Below are positions 45,371 to 54,044 of a DNA stretch of 64,000 nucleotides, one piece after another (within the stretch, counting starts at the first letter, position 1; the number at the start of each line of letters is the position of its first letter). The position numbers and the translations under genes are program-made. The stretch comes from Oscillospiraceae bacterium. Lineage in GTDB: Bacteria; Bacillota; Clostridia; UMGS1840; HGM11507. The stretch lies in assembly GCA_015068665.1 (NCBI GenBank), contig SVKB01000001.1:102812-166811 (forward strand). Reading direction: 5' to 3'. A model generated the notes under the pieces. The model was given only the letters and a program-made list of their open reading frames with translations. It was not told the DNA's origin and did no database searches.

Positions 45371-48325
45371 ATGAAAAAACTTTTAGCATTTGCTTTAAGT
45401 TTGTCACTGATTTTAGCGTGTATGACAGGTATCACACTTACCGCTTCAGCGGCTACCTTAGATGGTGAAGGTACTGATGCATCACCTTTTATCATTGACA
45501 GTGCAGAAAAATTCACAGCCGTTTTTAGCGACGGCACATCAGCGGACTTCACTAAGGTTTATCTTGTAACAGGATTTGATCAGACTGAAATGACACTTTC
45601 AGCAAGCTATACTCCTGAAAAAACACAGATATTCAAAGGTAAGCTTCTTGGTGGTAACTATGTTGACGGAGCTGTTGTTCCTGTTAAGCAAAAGATTAAC
45701 ATCGGCACAATAAATAACTCCGCCAAGCCAACACATTCTTCTAAAAACACCTATACCGGCGCTATATTCCATTATGTACAGGGTGCAACTATCTCTGATT
45801 TAGCATTATATGGTACATGGAATATTACAACCAATCAGGCATGGAATCATTATTTTGCTGTATTGGTTGGACTTCCTGATTCAAAAACAAACATTAAAAG
45901 AGTTGACAACCATGTAGATATAAATGTTTCTGCAAACGGTAACTACGCATATGCCGGTATTGCAGGTAACTTATCCTCATCTGTAGTGAGCGATTGTGAT
46001 AACTATGGTGACATTAAATTAACTGTTACTCCCGCATCCTCCAGAGGATACTATATTGGCGGTATTGTAGCACAATCATATAAAGACTCTACTATTGAAA
46101 ATTGTGTAAACTATGGTGATGTTGTCGGTAACATATTTACCGGTGGTATAACAGGCTATATTAATACTGAAAAAACAAATGGAAACACTATAAAAAATTG
46201 TATAAATATGGGTAATATCTCACCTATAAAATCAGATTCTACCGCAAGAAGCATAGGTGCTGTAATCGGCGGTATAGCTGATAAGCAAGGCTCTATTACA
46301 GTAGCTGATTGTTTTAATATCGGTACTATAACAGCAGCAACAAACACAGGCTTGGTTTGTGGTCTTAATAATGCATCTACTTCACTTACCATTTCAAATT
46401 TTTATGATTTAGCTAACCCATCTATTGCTTCTGTAATCGGATCTAACGGAGCAACTTTAACTGTAACAAACGCATACGGCTACAGCGAAACAGAAAGCAC
46501 AACAGCAAATGATGTTTCTAAAGTATCTTATGAAACAATTGCAGGATTAGATGAAGTATTCGGCTCAGCTTGGACAAAGAGCGGTTCTTATCCGTATCCA
46601 ATGCCTGCAAGCAATATTGTAGCATTCGGTACAGCTGATATCCCTGCTCCGATATTCACCCTTGCAGATCTTAAAAACATTTCAAACAATCCGTCATCAA
46701 GCTATAAGCTTATGGCTGATATTTCAGGTGTAGACGAAATGCTTTGCGTTGAAACTCCATTCAGCGGTGTGTTTGACGGTAACGGAAAAACAATTGAATT
46801 AGCTATTGATGAAAGTGACTATAGAGGCACAACGGAAAACCGCAAATATGTTGGTTTATTCTCACAGTCAACAGGAACAGTTAAAAATCTTACCACAACA
46901 GGTTTTGTTAATGTTGGATATGTTAATGATAAGGAAGGTGCCGGTGCGGTAGTCGGAATAGGAAGCACCGGTAGCTTCTTGGTAGAAAACTGTAAGAACT
47001 ATGCAGATATAACCGCAACGGGAGGTCATTTGGTTGCAGGTTTAGTAGGAAGAACCACAGGCGGTATTATAAACAAATGTACTAACTACGGTGATATTTC
47101 AGGTTACAGAACTGCAGGTATTGTAGGTCTTGTACATAGCTGGTCCGCTAAGATTAACAACTGTGCTAACTACGGTAACGTAACTGCTGACTATGTTGCA
47201 GCAGGTATCTGTTCATGGACATATGTATGGAACTGGATGGAGAACAACTTTAACGTTGGTACAATTAAAGCTCTTAATTCCAACGGGGTTGCCTGTGGAT
47301 TATTCGGAAATGTAACCAATGGTGATAGTCACTCTCATAATATTACATACGCGTTTAATGCAGGTGCATTAATAGGTAATACAACCTACGGTATAGCTCA
47401 GATTAATCCAAACAATACTAAAACAACCCTTTTAAGACGAAGCTATAATGCGGTTTCTGCTGACTATCCTATTGCAAACAGTGATACAGTAAATCCTGAG
47501 GAAGGTAAATACCCTTGCTACTATCTTGCAGACTCATCACAGCCTGCAGATGAATGTATAAGCTTCTTACCTGTAGATAAGGATGGCTTAAAGGCTTTAA
47601 ATATCAACAGCGGTAAAATCAAGGTTGTAGCAGGCAGTGCTTATACATATCCCCAGATTGTTGCTAATCCTATAGATGAAGCTTATGCAGATATCGACTT
47701 CTCACTTGTAACAGTTGCCGATAATACTGATGATAACACAACAGTTAATATCTGGGCTTGTGACGATGCTAAATTCTATGCAGTTGACGGCTCGGAAGTA
47801 ACGGTTAAAGCAGTGGTTTCTGACGAAGACTTCTACGAAGCTTATGTAAACGGTGAAAAGGCAGTTGACGGTAAAGCTTATGTTAAAGTAAACGGTGATA
47901 CAGCTATTACCTTAACTACCAAAGAAGCTGAATTTGTGGTTCCGGAAACCTTAGGAAACACAATGTATGCATTTAACTCTGACGAAAAGGGTGCTATTAC
48001 CTTAAGAGGTGAGGAATACACAAGATATTCACTGATCTTTGCAAAGGCTAACAAGGTTACCGGCTTAAAGAGAGTTGAATTCGGTGTGTACTTCGGTGAG
48101 GACGAAAATATTTCAGCTGACAACTACAAGCTTAAGGCTGTAGCTGAAAGTGAAAGAATTTCCTCTGAAGGCGCTTACGGTGTTCTTCTTTACACTGAGG
48201 AAGGTGCAGGCGGCTTTGTAAACGGAAGAAATTACTATGTTCTTCCATATTCGGTTTACGTTGATGTTGACGGAACAGAATATATTGTTACAGGCACAAC
48301 TCAGACCTTCAGCTTTAACAATTAA
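45371..48325 (+). CDS. Secreted GLUG-like repeat protein
   Basis: A 984-residue exported protein (signal about 1-29, ends ASAA). It has an N-terminal GEGTDASPFII module, then two blocks of GLUG-like beta-helix repeats (about 170-330 and 480-680; units such as NYGDI, GGIVA, CFNIG). The last 100 residues are a compact module ending YGVLLY...YYVLPYSVYVDVDGTEY, which recurs at the end of 54045 and in the middle of 48601. No SLH or catalytic motif is seen. An adhesin or matrix role is inferred from GLUG relatives. AAGAAGGAG precedes the ATG. The small-peptide gene starts 15 bases after its stop. Confidence 0.75.
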   Translation: MKKLLAFALSLSLILACMTGITLTASAATLDGEGTDASPFIIDSAEKFTAVFSDGTSADFTKVYLVTGFDQTEMTLSASYTPEKTQIFKGKLLGGNYVDGAVVPVKQKINIGTINNSAKPTHSSKNTYTGAIFHYVQGATISDLALYGTWNITTNQAWNHYFAVLVGLPDSKTNIKRVDNHVDINVSANGNYAYAGIAGNLSSSVVSDCDNYGDIKLTVTPASSRGYYIGGIVAQSYKDSTIENCVNYGDVVGNIFTGGITGYINTEKTNGNTIKNCINMGNISPIKSDSTARSIGAVIGGIADKQGSITVADCFNIGTITAATNTGLVCGLNNASTSLTISNFYDLANPSIASVIGSNGATLTVTNAYGYSETESTTANDVSKVSYETIAGLDEVFGSAWTKSGSYPYPMPASNIVAFGTADIPAPIFTLADLKNISNNPSSSYKLMADISGVDEMLCVETPFSGVFDGNGKTIELAIDESDYRGTTENRKYVGLFSQSTGTVKNLTTTGFVNVGYVNDKEGAGAVVGIGSTGSFLVENCKNYADITATGGHLVAGLVGRTTGGIINKCTNYGDISGYRTAGIVGLVHSWSAKINNCANYGNVTADYVAAGICSWTYVWNWMENNFNVGTIKALNSNGVACGLFGNVTNGDSHSHNITYAFNAGALIGNTTYGIAQINPNNTKTTLLRRSYNAVSADYPIANSDTVNPEEGKYPCYYLADSSQPADECISFLPVDKDGLKALNINSGKIKVVAGSAYTYPQIVANPIDEAYADIDFSLVTVADNTDDNTTVNIWACDDAKFYAVDGSEVTVKAVVSDEDFYEAYVNGEKAVDGKAYVKVNGDTAITLTTKEAEFVVPETLGNTMYAFNSDEKGAITLRGEEYTRYSLIFAKANKVTGLKRVEFGVYFGEDENISADNYKLKAVAESERISSEGAYGVLLYTEEGAGGFVNGRNYYVLPYSVYVDVDGTEYIVTGTTQTFSFNN

Positions 48326-48340
48326 GGAGGAGGATTGTTA

Positions 48341-48478
48341 TGAAAAAATATATTAAGCCTGAATTAACTTCAGAAAAGATTATAACAAGCCCTATCGCTT
48401 CTCTTGGTGCATGGCTGGAAGAAAATTCCGAATACGGCACTGAGGAAAATATTACTACATTTTTAGTAGTTTCCTAAA
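48341..48478 (+). CDS. Small peptide of the KYIKPE family (first copy)
   Basis: A 45-residue ORF with a very strong site (AAGGAGGAGG) 15 bases after the GLUG gene. It starts MKKYIKPEL, continues with SPIASLGAWLEENS and ends FLVVS. A second peptide at 51707 has the same plan (KYIKPE, PIAS, AWL, IT..LV), so both are under selection as proteins. There is no signal peptide or membrane segment. The conserved head with a variable acidic tail is reminiscent of precursor or export-substrate peptides, but the function is unknown. Confidence 0.75.
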
Positions 48479-48493
48479 GGGTAAATATGCGCA

Positions 48494-48521
48494 AAGCCAA
48501 TCGGAGAAATCCGATTGGCTT
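48494..48521 (+). terminator. Hairpin after the small-peptide gene
   Basis: AAGCCAATCGGA and TCCGATTGGCTT form a perfect 12-bp stem with a GAAA tetraloop. An outer ATATGC/GCATAT pairing extends it. The T-run is poor, so it may be a terminator or an mRNA-stabilising hairpin. Confidence 0.5.
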
Positions 48522-48537
48522 GTGTTGCATATTTTAT

Positions 48538-48593
48538 CAAATTTATTCAAAAGCACAGTATATTGCTGTATTTTTGAATAAATTTGAGAGGAG
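48538..48593 (+). promoter_or_regulatory. Leader hairpin abutting the Shine-Dalgarno site (first copy)
   Basis: CAAATTTATTCAAAA (48538-48552) pairs perfectly with TTTTGAATAAATTTG (48572-48586), topped by an ACAGTA/TGCTGT hairpin. The SD AGAGGAG (48587-48593) starts at the next base. The same design with compensated base changes lies at 53983-54037. Confidence 0.75.
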
Positions 48594-48600
48594 TTTTAAT

Positions 48601-51405
48601 ATGTTTAAAAAACTTATTTCTCTTATGCTTATAACCGGGATGGTTTTATCCATGGGAAGCTTTTTGGTTTTTGCCTTTGATACTCCTGTTATAAGCTCGG
48701 CAACGGCGCTTAAGTATGATAGCTCGTATAAAATCACAACTGTTGATATTACGGATGTTATAACTGACGGTGAACTAACAAATAACACCTCATCCTTATC
48801 CTATTACAGCAAAAGCAAGGTAACCGATTTAGGCCTTGATGCTCAGGAAAATGCCGGTCAGTATTGGCTTATCGAGCTTGATAAGTTTTACTCTTTAGGA
48901 TATATTGAGCTTGTTTATAACTACACTAACAAGTGGGTTGATTTTAACGTTCAGGTATCTGAAGATAACGCGGTATGGGAAGACCTTGGAACCATCCGCC
49001 CTGAAATGACCGAGGATACTGTAGCACCCGTTAAGCTTCCTCTTAAGGGTGCTTACGGTAAATACATAAAAATCAAAGTGCTTCAGAGAAACGGAACGAA
49101 TGCGGCATCCACCGAAACAACCGCCTGGGGTGCAAATCTTGGTGCAGGCTGTGCGGTAGCCTTATATGAGGTTGTATCTGTAGGTATAGCTCCTCAGATT
49201 AAGGCGGCAACCGTAATGAAATATAATGCCTCCTATGAATACGGCCCCATTGACATTAAAGCCGCAATAACCGATAAAAGTAATACAAACAATGATTCAG
49301 CCATTGCTTATCAGAGCTCAAGTAAGGTAACCTCATTGGGGCTTGATTCAGCTAAAAACGCTAATCAGTACTGGCTTATTGAATTTGACAGGCTTTACGA
49401 ATTTGAAAGTATATCAGTTGTATATAACTATACTGATAAATGGGTTGATTTCAATGTTCAGGTATCCAAAAACAACACTGACTGGACCGACCTTGGAACA
49501 ATAAGACCTGAGGTTGCCGTAACCCGCGGAGATCCTGTTACCATCCCTCTTGACAGCACCGAGGGTAAGTTTATAAAACTAAGGGTTATCCAGAGAAACG
49601 GAACTAATTCTTCATCTACCGAAACCACCGCCTGGGGTGCCAACAAAGGAGCAGGCTGTTCAATCGGTTTATACGAGGTTACATCGGTTCTGGCAGTTCC
49701 TAAGGAGGAAGCGATAGAAATCCCCGAAACAATTACCTGTCACAGTAAGGCATATTCCTCAAAGGAAACCGTAACTCTTTCGGATGGCTCAACCTATACA
49801 GGGCTGATGGGAGTTGTATTTGCAAGAGCAAACGAAACCTGCGAGGATTACAGCCGTATTGAATACGGAGCTCTTATTACCGATAAAAAAATGACCCCGG
49901 AGGAAATGAAAACTGACGAAGAGGTTATATGGGCAAAGGGCGAAAAAATAAACAGCGAGTCTCAGTACGGAATCCGTTTTTACGGAAGCGGATTAAAGGA
50001 AGCGGTAACCTATTACACACTTCCTTATGCAATCTATAAAAATGAAGCGGGAGATTTTAAAAAAGAGTTTGCCAATGCTGTAATTCCTTTTACTCCAATT
50101 GATACCGAATCGGGAAACATTGTATTCTTTGAATCCTTTGAGGAGGGGCTTACAAGCTGGACTCTTGCCATAAAGGAGCAGACCTCAATCACCGTTGAAG
50201 ATTCCACTGCATCTGCCGGCAATAAGTGTGTATTTGTTTCGGATAACACAAATACTACATCCCCCGTTGCCAAATCACCTTATATTGAAGCAACACCGGG
50301 TACAGGCTACAGCGTAACTGCAGATATTAAAAATGTAACAAACAATTCCATAAAGGTATGGTATAAATTCTTTGACGAATCCAATAATCAGCTTTATTCT
50401 GAAACCTTAGGCTTGTCCGGCACAGACTGGTACACAAATACCGAGGTGGTAATTGCTCCCGAGGGAACCAAAAAGCTTCAGATCTGGCTGACAGGTACAA
50501 GCACTGCTCTGTCGAGTGCTTATATAGATAACATTATTGTAAGAAAGCTATCCGAAGAGGAAACTAAAAACTATATTCCGAAAACACTTTCCGCCCCTGA
50601 GGTTATAAGCGGAATTCCTGCAGAGGACGAGAATTTCCATATTTATCTTTGCATAGGTCAGTCAAATATGGTAGGCTATGCAGAGCTTCACAATGATGAT
50701 ATTTTAGTTATTGACAATACCTATCTTTATAACGGAGAGGGTAGCTGGGAAAAAGCACAGCCCTACACCTATCCGGGAGCAGGAGAGGAATATTTAGGCT
50801 TAAACAGATATTCAACCGTTGCACCGGGAACAGGTAAGATGGGACCGTCCATAGGCTTTGCAAGAGGTATGACACTTAACCTTCCCGAAACTACCAAAAT
50901 TGGTATAATATCCAATGCAATGGGGGGAACAACCATTGAGCAATGGTCCAAGGGCTTTGTTGAAACCGAGGATAGAATAGATCCCGATCTTTATGAAAGC
51001 GCAGTTGCAAGAACCAAGGAAGCCCTTGCAAAGGGTGGCGTTTTAAAGGGTATCCTGTGGCTTCAGGGTGAATCCTGTGCACATAAGGAAGGCTATATGG
51101 ATAAGCTTGTTAAGGTTGCCGATGGCATAAGAGAGGATATCGGCGTTGAAAAGAGTGAGGTTCCCTTTATAATAGGCGAAATTCCACCGATAAGACAGGC
51201 AGGCATAGAGGTAATCAGAACCGCGCCATCATACATTGAAAACTGCTATGTGGTTTCTTCCGAGGGCCTGAGAGTTTTTGACAGTCTGCATTTTGATTAT
51301 ATTTCCCAGAGAAAAATGGGCTTAAGATTTGCCGAGAAAGCACTTTCCGAGATTTACGGTATAGATGCAACGGCTGAAGCTATGTATGAAGAAATTTATG
51401 AATAG
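48601..51405 (+). CDS. Secreted SGNH-type carbohydrate esterase (sialate-O-acetylesterase-like) with discoidin and CBM-like modules
   Basis: A 934-residue exported protein (signal about 1-27, ends FAFD). Two tandem F5/8-type-C-like domains (about 25-195 and 205-375) are near duplicates, both with QYWLIE and KWVDFNVQVS. Residues about 380-505 match the C-terminal module of 45371 and 54045; a CBM-like module lies at about 510-655. The C-terminal enzyme (about 680-925) has the SASA/DUF303 blocks: IGQSNMVG with nucleophile S688, SNAMGGTTIEQW, LWLQGES, and D894/H897 in DSLHFD. It probably removes acetyl groups from plant or host glycans. The start at 48601 is used because a longer frame lies over the leader hairpin and lacks a site. 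Confidence 0.83.
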   Translation: MFKKLISLMLITGMVLSMGSFLVFAFDTPVISSATALKYDSSYKITTVDITDVITDGELTNNTSSLSYYSKSKVTDLGLDAQENAGQYWLIELDKFYSLGYIELVYNYTNKWVDFNVQVSEDNAVWEDLGTIRPEMTEDTVAPVKLPLKGAYGKYIKIKVLQRNGTNAASTETTAWGANLGAGCAVALYEVVSVGIAPQIKAATVMKYNASYEYGPIDIKAAITDKSNTNNDSAIAYQSSSKVTSLGLDSAKNANQYWLIEFDRLYEFESISVVYNYTDKWVDFNVQVSKNNTDWTDLGTIRPEVAVTRGDPVTIPLDSTEGKFIKLRVIQRNGTNSSSTETTAWGANKGAGCSIGLYEVTSVLAVPKEEAIEIPETITCHSKAYSSKETVTLSDGSTYTGLMGVVFARANETCEDYSRIEYGALITDKKMTPEEMKTDEEVIWAKGEKINSESQYGIRFYGSGLKEAVTYYTLPYAIYKNEAGDFKKEFANAVIPFTPIDTESGNIVFFESFEEGLTSWTLAIKEQTSITVEDSTASAGNKCVFVSDNTNTTSPVAKSPYIEATPGTGYSVTADIKNVTNNSIKVWYKFFDESNNQLYSETLGLSGTDWYTNTEVVIAPEGTKKLQIWLTGTSTALSSAYIDNIIVRKLSEEETKNYIPKTLSAPEVISGIPAEDENFHIYLCIGQSNMVGYAELHNDDILVIDNTYLYNGEGSWEKAQPYTYPGAGEEYLGLNRYSTVAPGTGKMGPSIGFARGMTLNLPETTKIGIISNAMGGTTIEQWSKGFVETEDRIDPDLYESAVARTKEALAKGGVLKGILWLQGESCAHKEGYMDKLVKVADGIREDIGVEKSEVPFIIGEIPPIRQAGIEVIRTAPSYIENCYVVSSEGLRVFDSLHFDYISQRKMGLRFAEKALSEIYGIDATAEAMYEEIYE

Positions 51406-51415
51406 TTGTTGGATA

Positions 51416-51699
51416 GCCGTCGGAGATCCGAACTGCACACGGTTTGAAAATGCAAATTTCCGATATTACTGCAGAAAATACCGCAAATATACGAAAAGTA
51501 TTATTCTTGTATTTTCTTTGTACTATACGAAAATTTTCTATTTTAAAACTCTTCGACCTTAAACGCAGGAAAATTTATAAGATTTTTGATGCGGAGGACG
51601 AAGGAATGCTTTTCGCCTTTCGAGGACGACAAATTAAAAAGATTAAAATTTAACAAGTTTAAGGCGTATGGAGTTCGAATCTCCGACGGCCAAAGGAGG
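51416..51699 (+). promoter_or_regulatory. Long structured leader before the second small peptide
   Basis: GCCGTCGGAGATCCGAAC (51416-51433) and GTTCGAATCTCCGACGGC (51673-51690) form a 17-of-18 stem that encloses about 240 bases. The left arm begins ten bases after the esterase stop, and the right arm ends one base before the SD AAAGGAGG (51692-51699). Smaller internal pairings such as CGAAGG/CCTTTCG are visible. No ORF with a ribosome site is seen inside. It may be a cis-regulatory or small RNA. Confidence 0.5.
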
Positions 51700-51706
51700 A
51701 TTTAAA

Positions 51707-51850
51707 ATGAAATATATAAAACCCGAAATTAAAACAGTAATAATTGAAACACAACCAATTGCATCGGCAGGACTTAACGCATGGCTTGACAATACCGAAT
51801 TTTCAGGCACCGATGAATATATAACCGACTGGCTGGTATCGGCATCTTAA
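51707..51850 (+). CDS. Small peptide of the KYIKPE family (second copy)
   Basis: A 47-residue ORF starting MKYIKPEIK, with QPIASAGLNAWLDNTE in the middle and DWLVSAS at the end; paralogue of the peptide at 48341. AAAGGAGG lies eight bases before the ATG. The start is placed here because the open frame upstream runs through the closing stem. The next gene begins 14 bases after the stop, so the two are probably coexpressed. No known function; I know of no nearby maturase or peptide exporter. Confidence 0.75.
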   Translation: MKYIKPEIKTVIIETQPIASAGLNAWLDNTEFSGTDEYITDWLVSAS

Positions 51851-51864
51851 GGGGCAGGGAGAAT

Positions 51865-53274
51865 ATGATGGATATATCAGAAAAAAAGTTTCACAGATTA
51901 TTTTCTTTTTCAATGAATAAGGATTTAAAGCTTCCTTTGGGAGCTTTAAGCCTTTCAAAGGATTTTACAAATATTGACCGTGGGGATTTATACCCCTTGG
52001 TTTCAAAGTCCGCTGACCTGGTTGAAGCGGTAGAGGATAACCGTTATTATGTAAAAAAAGGATACTCCGAAAGACTTTTCGGTCAGTTTTTTCACTATGC
52101 AACATACGAAATTGATTTTAATGGTTCGGCAGGCTTTTCCTTTAATATTAAAAGCTTAAGAGCAACTCTTATTTGCGATAAAGAAAAAATAACCTTTACC
52201 TGCGGTGATATTAAAGAAGCTTATCCTTTATCCGAGCCTTTGGAAAAGCTTATCGTTTCTCTAAGGCCGGGAGCCTTTGATGTTTATTCTCATAAAAATA
52301 ACGGAGCATATTTTATTAAAAGCTTTGAGTGTGAAGCCTTTAAGGTATCCGATTCCTATGAGGAGTTTAAAGAAGGCTATGTTACCTTTATTTTAAATGA
52401 AGGCTCTTGTATAACGGGAGGAAGCTTCTATATAGACTCGGGGGTTAATTTAGCGGATATAAGACCTCTTACCTATGAGGACGGCTCTGCAATATTGGAG
52501 GGCGGAAAAATCTTTTTAACCGCATCAATCCGAATTGCAAAGGAATCCTTCCAGGGAGTATTTTCCTGGGTTCCCGGAACAAAGGATTTTGAGTTAATAG
52601 GTTCAATATTCTATGATGCGGGGGATTCAAGATGGTGCAACGATGTTGCTGCATCAATTGTATATAACCGTTTTACCGATAAGTGGAATTTATGGGTATG
52701 CTCCTTCAGTCACGGGCATATTTTAGGCTATTCCGAGTTTGATGGTGATCCAAGATACGGAATAAATGTAATTGATATTACCCTGGTAAACAAAAAGGGT
52801 GAGGATGAAAGCATTTCCACCTTCTCGGGCGCCTTCGGTGATGAAGACCCTTCCTTTATCTATGATAAGGAGAATAAAAGATGGCTTATGGCAGTATGCC
52901 GTCTTGATAAGGAAACAAAGAAATACCGTTATCGCTTTTATGAAGCCGAAACCCCCTTTACAGGTCACAAATTTATCGGTGAAGGCTATGAGGGAGAAGA
53001 AACAGGCGGTTCTTTTGTAAATATTGAGGGAGAAATCCACTTTATATGCGGAAACAGCTTTAAGGAAAAGTCCAATTACCGTATTTATAATAAGGACGGT
53101 ATGAAAAACGCAAAATTTGATTTTCCCGACGGAGGCTTCAGAGGCTGGGGAACGGTAATTCCCGTTAAAAAAGCCACAAGAACAGAATACTACTGGCTTA
53201 CCTTTGACAGATTCTTAGGAAGCGAATATAACTGGAGCTATGGAAATGTATATTGTTTTAAACTAATCCACTAA
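51865..53274 (+). CDS. Cytosolic beta-propeller protein, GH43-like
   Basis: A 469-residue protein without a signal peptide. The central and C-terminal parts repeat the pattern of five-bladed GH43/GH62/GH117-type propellers: NDVAASIVYNRFTDKWNLW, GDEDPSFIYDKENKRWLMAV, GGSFVNIEGEIHFICG and GWGTVIPVK. The acidic residues DPSF and the conserved tryptophans fit such a fold, but the three catalytic acids cannot be assigned with confidence. It may act on imported oligosaccharides. There are two possible starts, ATG at 51865 or 51868, both after GGGGCAGGGAG. Confidence 0.65.
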   Translation: MMDISEKKFHRLFSFSMNKDLKLPLGALSLSKDFTNIDRGDLYPLVSKSADLVEAVEDNRYYVKKGYSERLFGQFFHYATYEIDFNGSAGFSFNIKSLRATLICDKEKITFTCGDIKEAYPLSEPLEKLIVSLRPGAFDVYSHKNNGAYFIKSFECEAFKVSDSYEEFKEGYVTFILNEGSCITGGSFYIDSGVNLADIRPLTYEDGSAILEGGKIFLTASIRIAKESFQGVFSWVPGTKDFELIGSIFYDAGDSRWCNDVAASIVYNRFTDKWNLWVCSFSHGHILGYSEFDGDPRYGINVIDITLVNKKGEDESISTFSGAFGDEDPSFIYDKENKRWLMAVCRLDKETKKYRYRFYEAETPFTGHKFIGEGYEGEETGGSFVNIEGEIHFICGNSFKEKSNYRIYNKDGMKNAKFDFPDGGFRGWGTVIPVKKATRTEYYWLTFDRFLGSEYNWSYGNVYCFKLIH

Positions 53275-53279
53275 AAGAA

Positions 53280-53300
53280 AGATGTTAAAATTCCCCGGAC
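53280..53300 (+). repeat. CCCCGGACC head motif after the propeller gene
   Basis: GATGTTAAAATTCCCCGGACC lies five bases after the stop codon. A near-identical GATGTAAAATTCCCCGGACC occurs at 53561. Related motifs follow other stop codons at 5875, 15642 (minus) and 62441. Confidence 0.5.
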
Positions 53301-53351
53301 CATGCAAAGCAAAGTATATATAAAGAAAGCGATGTACTTATACCGTAATTA

Positions 53352-53575
53352 AATGTTAAAGGCGCTTGATAAAATAAGGAATAAATCGCAAAGCGATTTA
53401 TGGAATTAAAGCTTTGCATTTTGAATGAATTCAGCCGCTCGACGTACTTAGTACGCCTTCGGGTTTCACCCCTTTGGGGCTGAATTCATCCAATCCAAGA
53501 AATTTTTCCTATCTTTCGTTTTATGACGGCGGCATCGAGCCACCGCCATAAAAAAGATGTAAAATTCCCCGGACC
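53352..53575 (+). repeat. Structured intergenic repeat B4 (short type B)
   Basis: A 167-base unit (53352-53518) with an ATAAATCGC/GCGATTTAT hairpin, closing stem GAATTCAGCC/GGCTGAATTC, hairpin CGTAC-TTA-GTACG, linker CCTTCGGGT and hairpin CCCC-TTT-GGGG. By my reading it differs at six positions from B5 at 53781. After it come the GACGGCGG/CCACCGCC hairpin and a CCCCGGACC motif. Confidence 0.85.
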
Positions 53576-53597
53576 ATTTGCGAAGCTTTGTAGATAT

Positions 53598-53770
53598 CGG
53601 TAGGGCGTGACGACCCCGGCACGCCAAGCCCTCCTTGCCTAAAGGAGGGGGGACCGCTTTAGCGGTGGGAGGATTTCCGATATAAATCCTTCGGATTTTC
53701 GATATGTTTTGCCAAGGCAAAACTCGATATGTTCCTTTGGAACTCGATATGTTGCCTTCGGCAACGAGAG
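53598..53770 (+). repeat. Mixed hairpin repeats (GGCGTG, CCTCCTT, TCGATATG types)
   Basis: First a GGCGTG/CACGCC hairpin as at 33491. Next CCCTCCTT/AAAGGAGGG and ACCGC/GCGGT hairpins followed by GGGAGGATTT, a form common in gut Clostridia. Then three or four mini-hairpins joined by TCGATATG, ending TTGCCTTCGGCAACGAG. The segment separates B4 from B5. Confidence 0.7.
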
Positions 53771-53780
53771 GAATAACACT

Positions 53781-53947
53781 AATGTTAAAGGCACTTGATA
53801 AAATGAGGAATAAATCGCAAAGCGATTTATGGAATTAAAGCTTTGCATTTTGAACGAATTCAGCCGCTCGACGTACTGAGTACGCCTTCGGGTTCCACCC
53901 CTTTGGGGCTGAATTCGTCCAATCCAAGAAATTTTTCCTATCTTTCG
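53781..53947 (+). repeat. Structured intergenic repeat B5 (short type B)
   Basis: A direct copy of B4 in the same orientation. One substitution lies in the CGTAC hairpin loop (TTA to TGA); the others are at stem edges or in linkers. It ends 36 bases before the leader hairpin of the next gene. Confidence 0.85.
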
Positions 53948-53982
53948 GTTACAGCTAAATTGCTATGCAGCTAAAAGGTAAT

Positions 53983-54037
53983 CAAATTCATACAAAAGCA
54001 CAGTATAAGCTGTTCTTTTGTATGAATTTGAAAGGAG
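53983..54037 (+). promoter_or_regulatory. Leader hairpin abutting the Shine-Dalgarno site (second copy)
   Basis: CAAATTCATACAAAAG (53983-53998) pairs perfectly with CTTTTGTATGAATTTG (54015-54030), topped by ACAG/CTGT. The SD AAAGGAG (54031-54037) begins at the next base and the ATG follows after seven bases. Two base pairs differ from the copy at 48538, both compensated. Confidence 0.75.
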
Positions 54038-54044
54038 CTTAATA

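Noticed and set aside
48487-48600. Longer start for the esterase gene (38 extra residues)
   Set aside because: The extra part runs through two perfect hairpins, has no ribosome site and would hide the signal peptide that begins at 48601.
51416-51690. tRNA-like or tmRNA-like 3' end (GGAGTTCGAATCTCC resembles a T arm and pairs with a distant 5' arm)
   Set aside because: No D arm or anticodon arm, no tmRNA tag frame or CCA, and the arms sit 240 bases apart. Kept only as a long-range stem.
54018-54044. TTG start nine residues before the giant protein
   Set aside because: The TTG lies inside the leader hairpin and has no SD; AAAGGAG is placed correctly for the ATG at 54045.
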